From Ramlibacter sp. (GTDB lineage Bacteria > Pseudomonadota > Gammaproteobacteria > Burkholderiales > Burkholderiaceae_C), in the NCBI GenBank assembly GCA_013815685.1, contig JACDFR010000038.1:1-42583 (forward strand): 42,583 bases of DNA. The letters are read 5' to 3'. The translations under genes were made by a program, and so were the position numbers. Of this stretch, positions 16,105 to 22,528 are shown piece by piece. The notes under the pieces were generated by a model, which searched no databases, was not told where the DNA came from, and saw nothing but the letters and a program-made list of their open reading frames with translations. Position 1 is the first letter of the stretch. Every line of letters starts with the position of its first letter.

Positions 16105-16634
16105 GACGTGCTCCAGGTCCACAGTGGCCGCGCGATGCCGAGCACGGCAGACGCGGCGATAGGACCAAAGTAACGGCTGTCGAAAGATGCCTGGTTTGTG
16201 TCGCTGAGCAGGAACAGCTCTCCCGCCTCGAGGGGCCGGCACTGCGACCAGGCTTGCAGTGGCCGGCGCGCGCCATCATGCATTCGCGCGGTCGCCACAA
16301 TTGCCCCGTCAACGCGCACGGACTGTTCCCGAACGCACACTGACTGGCGCGCGACGGCACCGATGCGCTTGAGGATCGGCACGTTGCTCGGCAGGTAACC
16401 GCGCTGGCTCGCGAACGCGGCTACGTCGGGAGGAAGCCGAGCCACCACGATGCTACCGACGTGCAGCGAGGCGACGCTGTCGATGCGGCCGACGCGGTAC
16501 CAGCCACGCGGTACGCTGTCCGTTGGGTTGTAGACGACGAACACCTGGTCATGCGCCGACATCTGCATGACGACTGGCGCGCACAGCGCCGCCAGGCCGA
16601 TGCCCATGCAGGTGAAAAGCACGCGGCGGCTCAT
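16101..16634 (-). CDS. traF: TraF, conjugative-transfer signal peptidase (S26 family)
   Basis: A 177-residue membrane-anchored serine protease that matures the TrbC pilin in RP4-type systems. After an N-terminal hydrophobic segment (VLFTCMGIGLAALCAPVVM) come the catalytic-serine motif DSVPRGWYRV, the catalytic-lysine motif ILKRIGA, and the C-terminal family motif FLLSDTNQASFDSRYFGPI. The ATG at 16634 gives MSRRVLF; the frame extends upstream but only into the preceding small ORF. Its location upstream of the relaxase matches Tn4371-like elements. Confidence 0.9.
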   Translation of the reverse strand: MSRRVLFTCMGIGLAALCAPVVMQMSAHDQVFVVYNPTDSVPRGWYRVGRIDSVASLHVGSIVVARLPPDVAAFASQRGYLPSNVPILKRIGAVARQSVCVREQSVRVDGAIVATARMHDGARRPLQAWSQCRPLEAGELFLLSDTNQASFDSRYFGPIAASAVLGIARPLWTWSTS

Positions 16635-16635
16635 C

Positions 16636-16761
16636 TCAACGCCTCCCGCGCAAGGTGCGCCGCATGCCGCTGCTGAGATACCGAGCCGCAAGCTCGGCCT
16701 GCTTCCTTTTGCTCTCTTCTCGCGATTGCTCGTTCGAACTCCAGCGGGATTGGATAGTCAT
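16636..16761 (-). CDS. Possible 41-residue small protein upstream of traF
   Basis: An ATG at 16761 opens a short frame (MTIQSRWSSNEQSREESKRK ...) that ends 1 nt before the traF start, an arrangement typical of coupled genes. The product is highly charged and helical. It could be a small transfer-operon gene, a leader peptide or the remnant of the gene that usually precedes traF. Not recognised. Confidence 0.35.
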   Translation of the reverse strand: MTIQSRWSSNEQSREESKRKQAELAARYLSSGMRRTLRGRR

Positions 16762-16809
16762 ATCGGTGGGTGGTTCGGTCAGTTCACGTCGATATAACTA
16801 CTGCGGCCA

Positions 16810-18573
16810 TCACGCCGCCTTGGCAGACGGCGCAAGGAGCCCGTAACCCTTGAGGATGGCCGACTCAATGTCTCGTCCGAGTTTCAACTCTCTGAGCACC
16901 ACTTCTGCGTGAGGCATTGGAACCTGATTCAATTCGAACACCGACACGTTCGCCGCTCCCGAGATGGAACGGAATAAGCGGTCAACGGTCGCCGACCTCA
17001 GTACCGCAGCAAGCGTCTCTGGGTCGAAAGCTGGAGTCCCCTCGATAGCCTGCTCTATCACGAGCACATGGTTCTCAGCGACGAAGCCTTTGTGCATGGC
17101 CATCCACTTTTGAGGTACGGCCGCACAAACCAAGCGTCGGGGCTGATCTGTCGATGTCACGCGCTGCATGACAACCGCTGGCCGGCGAACCACGCAGCTT
17201 TGCTCGTCTGCAACTGTCTTCACATAGAGCTCGTGCTTGTCGCCTCTTCGGCGCCGGCCATGCGAGAAAACGCCCTTTGGCGCGATATCAGTTGCCCATA
17301 CCAAAGGGAAAACTGTGCGTCCATGCAATGACATCGGCGGCTCCGCGTAGCGTTTGCGCTCATCACGATAGTCCACGAGTTGCCCAATCTTTGCTTGGTA
17401 GCCATAGGAAGATAACCGCACAGTGGAAGCCTCGGCCGCTTTCAGCAGCGGGACGTCATCGACGCTCTTGGGTATGGGCCATGGTCTGCCGCACGTAGGC
17501 AACACGCATTGGCCAACATCCTCGAACTCGTCGTCTTTTGTGCGCACTGAGACGTTCACTGACCATCGGTCCACCTCTTTGGGCTCTCTTGTGCGTAGGA
17601 TGGTGATCGCGGTCTCCTGCTCTACGTCAATGAAGGTGGACGTTCGACCGCTCAACATGTCGATGCGAAGGGGGCCTGCGCGATTGAGCAGCTCTACTCT
17701 CAACTTTGAAAAGTACTGTCCCGAAAGGTAGCTAGTGGGCGTCAGCAGCCCCACCAGGCCACCTAGCTTTGCCATCTGGATCGACCGATGAATAAATAGT
17801 CCGTAGATGTTCGGCTGACCCTCGATCACCGCCGCGTACTCATCTGAATAGCCTTCCACGTCTGCGGCTTTCAACTTACGGTACGGCGGGTTGCAGATGA
17901 CGATATCCGGGCGGCGTTCAGACGTTGTCGTAAGCAGCCCATCGCCGTGTACTAGCTCAAAGTCAGGCAAGTCCTTCGACAACACGATGAGGTCGTACAA
18001 AGCCATTCGTAGAAATTGTTCGGAAAGCTCCAACAGCGTTTCATCCAAGTCGCTGCCCGTGACGTTTTTCTGGATGTGCCTTATGACCGCGCGTGCGGGA
18101 TGACCTCGTGCAACCAGCGCTCGCGAAACGCGTTGGGCGACGGGCATAAGGAAAGCCGCGCCCCCGCAGGCTGGGTCGTGCCAACTCGCGTCGGCAAGGC
18201 TGGCGCCTTCGCCGACCAGGTCATCGATCACTCGTTCCGAGAGTCGTGGCGGGGTGAAGTAAAGTGAACACTTCGCTCTTTCCGCTTCACCGACCCAAAT
18301 CGCGTAGGCGGTCGCAAGCCAGTAGGCGGCGACATTGAAGCTGGTGTTGTCTGCTAGCCATTCGGCAAAACCCAACACCGCAGGATCGGCGAGGAAGTGA
18401 GAAGTACCGTAAGGCCGTCGCGCAAATTGGGTAAGGGCGGGGTACGTGATTTCCTGCCAACGCCAGAGGACAGCCAACGCAAGGCGCTTTGGAGCGGTGA
18501 CATCGCCGGCACACAGCGCTTTCAGCGCACGGGCACGTCGAAAGAATTTGAGTCGCGCCTCAGGGATGACCAT
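16810..18573 (-). CDS. N6-adenine DNA methyltransferase (Eco57I/PstI-like), no endonuclease partner seen
   Basis: A 587-residue class I DNA methyltransferase. Motif I is DPACGGAAFL (about residues 130-140) and the catalytic motif IV is NPPY (in PDIVICNPPYRKLK), which indicates N6-adenine methylation. The C-terminal half, with PFWAT-like strands and EHNHVL-type segments (here FVAENHVLVIEQ), looks like the target-recognition domain seen in Eco57I- and PstI-type enzymes. Neither side has room for a restriction endonuclease: 16636-16809 holds only a tiny ORF and 18574-18968 has no minus-strand gene. It is therefore an orphan methyltransferase or, less likely, a single-chain enzyme. It could protect the element from host restriction. 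GC content appears lower than in the transfer genes (34 of 60 at 17581-17640). Confidence 0.85.
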   Translation of the reverse strand: MVIPEARLKFFRRARALKALCAGDVTAPKRLALAVLWRWQEITYPALTQFARRPYGTSHFLADPAVLGFAEWLADNTSFNVAAYWLATAYAIWVGEAERAKCSLYFTPPRLSERVIDDLVGEGASLADASWHDPACGGAAFLMPVAQRVSRALVARGHPARAVIRHIQKNVTGSDLDETLLELSEQFLRMALYDLIVLSKDLPDFELVHGDGLLTTTSERRPDIVICNPPYRKLKAADVEGYSDEYAAVIEGQPNIYGLFIHRSIQMAKLGGLVGLLTPTSYLSGQYFSKLRVELLNRAGPLRIDMLSGRTSTFIDVEQETAITILRTREPKEVDRWSVNVSVRTKDDEFEDVGQCVLPTCGRPWPIPKSVDDVPLLKAAEASTVRLSSYGYQAKIGQLVDYRDERKRYAEPPMSLHGRTVFPLVWATDIAPKGVFSHGRRRRGDKHELYVKTVADEQSCVVRRPAVVMQRVTSTDQPRRLVCAAVPQKWMAMHKGFVAENHVLVIEQAIEGTPAFDPETLAAVLRSATVDRLFRSISGAANVSVFELNQVPMPHAEVVLRELKLGRDIESAILKGYGLLAPSAKAA

Positions 18574-18968
18574 CGATACGATCCATGAATTTAGGGATCA
18601 ACGCAGGTCATCGTCGCTATAGACTGACTTTCAAATGTCACGAGGCAGACCATCCCGATTTTCCTCCACTCTTTTGCAAAGTGTATCCGCGACCACGTGC
18701 CAGCCGTTACTCGTTCATACCCGCAGATAAAGGCACTGGGGGCGCGACTCCCGCCGGAGGTGAGAAGAAACCCTGGGCGATGCGCGCGATCTGCTATTCG
18801 TGTCCACTGAGAAGTGTCTTTGGGCAGCCGTTCTCATCAGATTGTAGGATGCGATATCGCGACAGGCGACCTAATATGTGCGGTTCTTTGCAGCGGAGCG
18901 AGCCCGTGTCCGTGCCTGATGGCACGCAGCAGGTAACTTGCCGACTACGTAGGGCTTGTTCCACCGCA
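18574..18968. other. Intergenic region between the methyltransferase and the HTH gene
   Basis: About 395 nt without a supported gene. A long plus-strand frame that crosses it is the antisense shadow of the neighbouring gene. It presumably holds the methyltransferase promoter. A small inverted repeat GTGCC-TGAT-GGCAC is present near 18920; nothing else is recognised. Confidence 0.5.
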
Positions 18969-19493
18969 TCAGCTCACGAACTCGCGCACCTCTCGCTGAA
19001 CTCGACGTGTGATCTGATTGGCCGCCTTCGCGAGATTAATCTGCATGGCAGCGGCGGCCACGTCAGCTGTCGAACGATCCACTTCGTACCCACCTTTCGC
19101 TTGCAGCCAGGCCAGCAAGTCCGCCAAATGCCAAACAGCCGTGCTGCCTTCGTGTACAGGCGGAGGAAAGCTCGTCGGATAGTTCACCATCAGCTTGCGC
19201 ATGTTCTGACGGCTGACGCCCACTACATCCGCAGCGTCCGTCAAGCCAACGAAATCGGGCGCAGCCTCGATCAATTTCGCAGAAGGAATCGCGCGCTTGA
19301 CGTCGGCGAGTGCGCTCACCAAAGCGGCTTCCGCACCTTCCGCTTCACGCGTGAATTCCAGTGCGATTCTCCCGGGCTGGCCGACTCCCACGAGGGCATC
19401 GTCGCAACCAGCCGCACCTAGGCGCTCCAGGATGTCATCGTGGTCGCTGTCTTCTCCGGAGAGCTGATACTTCAGTGTGAAGATGTATTCCAT
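18969..19493 (-). CDS. HTH DNA-binding protein, likely antitoxin of a HicA-like module
   Basis: A 174-residue protein. Residues about 1-78 form a small alpha/beta domain (EYIFTLKYQLSGEDSD ... ) of unknown family that could cover a toxin, as HicB N-termini do. Residues about 80-130 are a MerR/AlpA-like helix-turn-helix (FVGLTDAADVVGVSRQNMRK, then VWHLADLLAWLQ). The last 40 residues are a helical, charged tail. It starts 3 nt after the HicA-like gene, so the order is toxin then antitoxin, as in hicAB. The HTH makes it the natural ligand of the palindromic operator at 19809-19830. The antitoxin role is inferred. Confidence 0.65.
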   Translation of the reverse strand: MEYIFTLKYQLSGEDSDHDDILERLGAAGCDDALVGVGQPGRIALEFTREAEGAEAALVSALADVKRAIPSAKLIEAAPDFVGLTDAADVVGVSRQNMRKLMVNYPTSFPPPVHEGSTAVWHLADLLAWLQAKGGYEVDRSTADVAAAAMQINLAKAANQITRRVQREVREFVS

Positions 19494-19496
19494 GAC

Positions 19497-19778
19497 CTAT
19501 TCCTTCGACGGCTCGTCCGCGGAACCCTCGCGTTGCAGCCGATGCGTGGTGCAGTTATCCACGACACGCTTCAACGCTCGCGAATGGTTCCGGGGATTCT
19601 TGGGCGTGCTCCAGACGCTGGTAATGCAGAACTCGCCACAGCGACATTCCTCGTCGTTGTACGGGCAGTAAATCTTGCCCCAGGCATGCGAACCTCCTAC
19701 TTCAACGCGCCAGCCGTTGGCTTCCGCGTGTTTGAGCGCCTCTTCTACCTCTTTCTTGGGGTGAACAACACGAGCCAT
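19497..19778 (-). CDS. HicA-like small protein (putative mRNA interferase toxin)
   Basis: A 93-residue protein. The first part matches the HicA pattern: an N-terminal helix, then NGWRVEVGGSHAWGKIYCP, where His31 would be the catalytic histidine of the double-stranded-RNA-binding-like fold, and later NHSRALKRVVDNC, equivalent to the last helix. It differs from classical HicA by a Cys-rich insertion (CPYNDEECRCGEFC) and a C-terminal extension. The ATG at 19778 is only about 13 nt from the predicted -10 box, so the transcript is leaderless or nearly so. Followed by the HTH gene after 3 nt. The toxin role is inferred from the fold pattern and gene pairing. Confidence 0.6.
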   Translation of the reverse strand: MARVVHPKKEVEEALKHAEANGWRVEVGGSHAWGKIYCPYNDEECRCGEFCITSVWSTPKNPRNHSRALKRVVDNCTTHRLQREGSADEPSKE

Positions 19779-19790
19779 CCTCAGGTCTCC

Positions 19791-19819
19791 AGAATAGGGA
19801 TTTCTTGATTGGTTGTCAA
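19791..19819 (-). promoter_or_regulatory. Sigma-70-type promoter of the HicA-like/HTH operon
   Basis: On the minus strand TTGACA (19814-19819) is followed after exactly 17 nt by TATTCT (19791-19796), close to the consensus. The start codon at 19778 is so near that the mRNA would begin at about 19784. The -35 box lies inside the palindrome 19809-19830. Confidence 0.8.
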
Positions 19820-19830
19820 GTGACAACCAA
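19809..19830. promoter_or_regulatory. Palindromic operator overlapping the -35 box
   Basis: A perfect inverted repeat with 10-bp arms (TTGGTTGTCA and TGACAACCAA) separated by 2 nt. Its overlap with the -35 box of the TA-like operon fits autorepression by the HTH protein encoded at 18969-19493. Confidence 0.78.
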
Positions 19831-19957
19831 TGACTGCGCAACAGACGAGTGGCCGAGCCCTACCCATACGCCGATCTATGCTGCAGTGCGCCAGCGCGGG
19901 TTTGCCTGGGCCTTCTTGAGACGCATCCTTTGGGGATAGCCCGATGAAGGACTCGCC

Positions 19958-20200
19958 ATGTTTCTCCACAAGCAGTTGCCCAAGCCCTCGACTTCGAAAG
20001 CTGCGCCGGCGTTCTATCGGCTGCGCGACGTGATGCGCATCACGGCTCTCAGTCGTTCGACGATCTACCGACGGATCTCGGAAGGCCGGTTTCCATCCCC
20101 CGTCCGTCTGGGCGGCCGCGCGTCGGCCTGGCCGAGTGCGGCGTTGCAGCAGTGGATCGACAACCCCGAAGGCTATGGCGTGCCTATGCCGCACGGCTGA
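19958..20200 (+). CDS. AlpA-family regulator (excisionase-like)
   Basis: An 80-residue protein with an AlpA/MerR-like helix-turn-helix (FYRLRDVMRITALSRSTIYR, then FPSPVRLGGRASAWPSAALQQWI). AlpA proteins activate integrase genes or act as recombination directionality factors in P4-like elements. It is on the plus strand and its 3' end overlaps the 3' end of the convergent integrase by 17 nt. It is the expected companion of the integrase and may control excision. Confidence 0.85.
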   Translation: MFLHKQLPKPSTSKAAPAFYRLRDVMRITALSRSTIYRRISEGRFPSPVRLGGRASAWPSAALQQWIDNPEGYGVPMPHG

Positions 20201-21524
20201 CTGCCTGCTCGCCCACGCCTTCCCATCCACCGCGTGATCGTTCAGCACGGGCATGCGGTCCCATGTGGGCGGGCGGCGCTACGGCTTTGCCTGCGGCCAA
20301 TTCATCAAGCAGGTTAGCCCACAGCTGAATCATCTGGCGACGCTGATCCAGAAAGGTGGCTCGATCGTAGCTGTCACCCAATTCTTCGTCGGATACGTGA
20401 GCCATGTGCCGCTCGATCACCTCGCGGTCCCAGCCCAGCAGTTCGCGGATCATGGTCCGGGCCGTGGCCCGAAAACCATGCCCGGTGATCTGCTCCCTGG
20501 TGTCATAGCCCAGCGTTCGTAATGCGCTGTTGACCGTGTTGTCGCTCATGTACCGCGACTTCTCCGACCTCTTGGACATGCTGCGGAATATCGGCCCGGT
20601 GGGGCCGGTCAGCGGAAAAATGTCGCGCAAGATTTCGACGGCCTGCGTCGGCAGTGGCACGAGATGGGCCGGCGTGCGGATGTCCCGCTTCATCCATTCG
20701 CGCATCTTCATTTTCTCCGGAGGGCAACGCCACAGCGTCTGCTCGAGGTCGATGTCTTCCCAGTCGGCCAGGCGCAGCTGCCCTGGCCGTTGGAACAGCA
20801 GCGGCGAAAGCTGTAGGGCAGCACGCGTGATGACGTTGCCGTTGTAGGCCCGAATGTCGCGCAGTAGCTGTCCCAGCTTGTCCGGATCGGTGATCGCCGC
20901 ATAGTGGCGCGTGCGCGGGGGTGGCAGGCCGCCGGTGCGGCCGTTCACGAAGTTCCTGGCGGGCTCCAGCGCGCCCACATCGACGGCGTACTGGAACACG
21001 TGTTGGACGGCCTCCCGGACGCGCTGGGCTGTCTCCAGGTTGCCGCGATCCCTGATGCGATGCAGGCAGCGCACAAGCTCGGTCGGCTTGATCGCCTCCA
21101 TGGTCAGCGAGCCGATCCAAGGGAAGACGTGCAGCTCAAGGTGCCGCATTACTTTTTCGGCGTAGCTTGATGACCATTGGCGGTCCTTCTGCGCTTGGGC
21201 ATGCCACGCGCGCGCCATCAACTCAAAGGTGTTCAGACGGGCAACGCGATCACGCTCTTCTTCGTCGCGCCTGGCTTCGCGGGGGTCAATCCCGCCCGCC
21301 CTCTTTTCGGCTTCGGCACGGGCCGTTTTGCGCGCTGCAGCCAGCGACATCGCTGGGTAACGTCCGAGGCTTAGCTTGGCCTCCTTGCCGGCCTCCTTAT
21401 AGCGGTAGACCCACGCCTTACCGGTCGGCCGCACACGAAGGTACAGGCCCTCCCCGTCGGCAAGCAAATATTCCTTGTCGCGCGGCTGGGCCGCCTTGAT
21501 TTGAAGCTCGTTGAGTTGTCCCAT
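20184..21524 (-). CDS. int: Tyrosine recombinase / integrase of the P4 type
   Basis: A 446-residue integrase that inserts the element into the 3' end of tRNA-Phe. It has the N-terminal arm-binding domain of P4-type integrases (ADGEGLYLRVRPTGKAWVYR), a core-binding SAM-like domain (about 95-190) and a catalytic domain with Arg246 (FQRPGQLR), HGFR at 349-352, His373 and the nucleophile Tyr386 (DSYDRATF). The ATG at 21524 is right for the family; the open frame upstream crosses the arm-site repeats. It lies on the same strand as tRNA-Phe, 173 nt after it, and points into the element. A Pro/Ala/Arg-rich C-terminal tail of about 40 residues is longer than usual. Confidence 0.93.
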   Translation of the reverse strand: MGQLNELQIKAAQPRDKEYLLADGEGLYLRVRPTGKAWVYRYKEAGKEAKLSLGRYPAMSLAAARKTARAEAEKRAGGIDPREARRDEEERDRVARLNTFELMARAWHAQAQKDRQWSSSYAEKVMRHLELHVFPWIGSLTMEAIKPTELVRCLHRIRDRGNLETAQRVREAVQHVFQYAVDVGALEPARNFVNGRTGGLPPPRTRHYAAITDPDKLGQLLRDIRAYNGNVITRAALQLSPLLFQRPGQLRLADWEDIDLEQTLWRCPPEKMKMREWMKRDIRTPAHLVPLPTQAVEILRDIFPLTGPTGPIFRSMSKRSEKSRYMSDNTVNSALRTLGYDTREQITGHGFRATARTMIRELLGWDREVIERHMAHVSDEELGDSYDRATFLDQRRQMIQLWANLLDELAAGKAVAPPAHMGPHARAERSRGGWEGVGEQAVSRAA

Positions 21525-21583
21525 GGTGTACCCAAAAACAAGACTGAGGTTGAACAGCAGTCTGGGTACACCGTTGGGTACAC
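21525..21583. repeat. Three TGGGTACAC-type repeats upstream of int (candidate arm-type sites)
   Basis: GGTGTACCCA at 21525-21534 is the exact inverse of TGGGTACACC at 21563-21572, and a third copy TGGGTACAC lies at 21575-21583 in direct orientation. They abut the integrase start codon and lie between the gene and the attachment site, as expected for arm-type integrase-binding sites or an int operator. Confidence 0.65.
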
Positions 21584-21639
21584 GCAAGAATGGGACGTCT
21601 TGGGATTCAACGAGTCCGCTTGAGCCGCTCTTTCGAGCT

Positions 21640-21662
21640 AAGTCCTTGATGTACAAGGACTT
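21640..21662. repeat. Perfect inverted repeat between int and tRNA-Phe
   Basis: Arms AAGTCCTTG and CAAGGACTT (9 bp each) with a 5-nt loop. It lies 35 nt after the tRNA-Phe 3' end on the transcribed strand. No T-run follows, so it is a weak terminator candidate; it may instead aid tRNA processing or recombination. Confidence 0.55.
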
Positions 21663-21696
21663 GTGGGCTGTCTTGGGATCGTCTGAGAAAGAGGAG

Positions 21697-21720
21697 TGGT
21701 GGCCTGGGGCGGAATCGAAC
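21697..21720. other. Probable attachment site (3' end of tRNA-Phe, int-proximal element end)
   Basis: The integrase is adjacent to the 3' end of a complete tRNA gene, the usual attB target of P4-type recombinases. The exact core length cannot be set because the second copy, at the other element end, is outside the window. No other copy of the tRNA 3' end was seen in the window. Confidence 0.6.
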
Positions 21721-21772
21721 CACCGACACGCGGATTTTCAATCCGCTGCTCTACCAACTGAGCTACCGGGCC
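21697..21772 (-). tRNA. tRNA-Phe (GAA)
   Basis: A 76-nt tRNA with D arm, anticodon loop TTGAAAA (anticodon GAA), T loop TTCGATT and encoded CCA. The acceptor stem pairs GGCCCGG with CCAGGCC, giving a C5-A68 mismatch where a C-G pair is normal. It begins 16 nt after the ntrX stop on the same strand, so it is probably co-transcribed or served by a promoter inside ntrX. Its 3' end is the probable integration site of the element. Confidence 0.95.
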
Positions 21773-21788
21773 AGAGCCGGCAAGTATA

Positions 21789-22487
21789 TCAGCCTGCGCG
21801 CTTGCCTCGCGACAGGTCCACCCCCAACTGCTTGAGCTTGCGGTACAGGTGCGTGCGCTCCAGCCCCGTCTTTTCGGCCACGCGGGTCATCGATCCGCCT
21901 TCCTTGGCCAGGTGAAATTCGAAGTAAGATTTCTCGAAATCGTCGCGCGCATCGCGCAAGGGCTTGTCCAGCTCGAACAGTTGCCGCGCCTGCGGCCCCA
22001 TTTCCACCACCGGCGGCAGGCTCTGGCCGCCCGTCATCGCCGCTTCCACCGTCAGTTCGACCGCGGGCGCGGGCGCCGCCCCCGCGACGCCGGCCAGGCC
22101 GGGCTTGCGCGGCGGCGTTGCGCTGTTGCGCGTCAAGCCTGCTTCCACCGCCTTGAGCAGCTTCTGCATGGTGATCGGTTTTTCCAGGAACGACTGGGCG
22201 CCGATCTTGGTGGCTTCGACCGCGGTTTCGATCGTCGCATGGCCGCTCATCATGATGACGGGCATCGTCAGCAAGCCGGTCGTGGACCATTCCTTGAGCA
22301 GGGTGACGCCGTCGGTGTCGGGCATCCAGATGTCCAGCAATACCAGGTCGGGGCGGGATCGGCTTCGCGCAGCCCGCGCCTGGGCGGCGTTTTCGGCCAG
22401 CTCGACGTTGTGGCCCTCGTCATTGAGAATTTCCGAGAGCAGATCACGGATACCAAGCTCGTCGTCGACCACCAGTATGTTTGCCAT
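21789..22487 (-). CDS. ntrX: NtrX-like response regulator without AAA+ domain
   Basis: A 232-residue response regulator. The receiver domain (about 1-120) has the acidic pair DDE near the start, the phosphorylated Asp in VLLDIWMPD, and the conserved Lys in LEKPI. The C-terminal Fis-type helix-turn-helix is SMTRVAEKTGLERTHLYRKL. In place of the sigma-54 AAA+ domain of classical NtrX there is only a linker of about 60 residues rich in Ala and Pro, so it should bind DNA without activating sigma-54. It follows ntrY by 41 nt and would be phosphorylated by it. Confidence 0.85.
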   Translation of the reverse strand: MANILVVDDELGIRDLLSEILNDEGHNVELAENAAQARAARSRSRPDLVLLDIWMPDTDGVTLLKEWSTTGLLTMPVIMMSGHATIETAVEATKIGAQSFLEKPITMQKLLKAVEAGLTRNSATPPRKPGLAGVAGAAPAPAVELTVEAAMTGGQSLPPVVEMGPQARQLFELDKPLRDARDDFEKSYFEFHLAKEGGSMTRVAEKTGLERTHLYRKLKQLGVDLSRGKRAG

Positions 22488-22528
22488 TGGGTTCCAGCAA
22501 TGCCCATGCGGCCGATGGGCAGGCGTTG

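Noticed and set aside
16750..16830. An oriT near traF
   Set aside because: I looked for long inverted repeats with a nick-like site around traF, the relaxase and 18574-18968 and found only short, weak ones; not supported.
18574..18968. A restriction endonuclease gene next to the methyltransferase
   Set aside because: No minus-strand frame of useful length exists; the plus-strand frame through it is antisense to the HTH gene.
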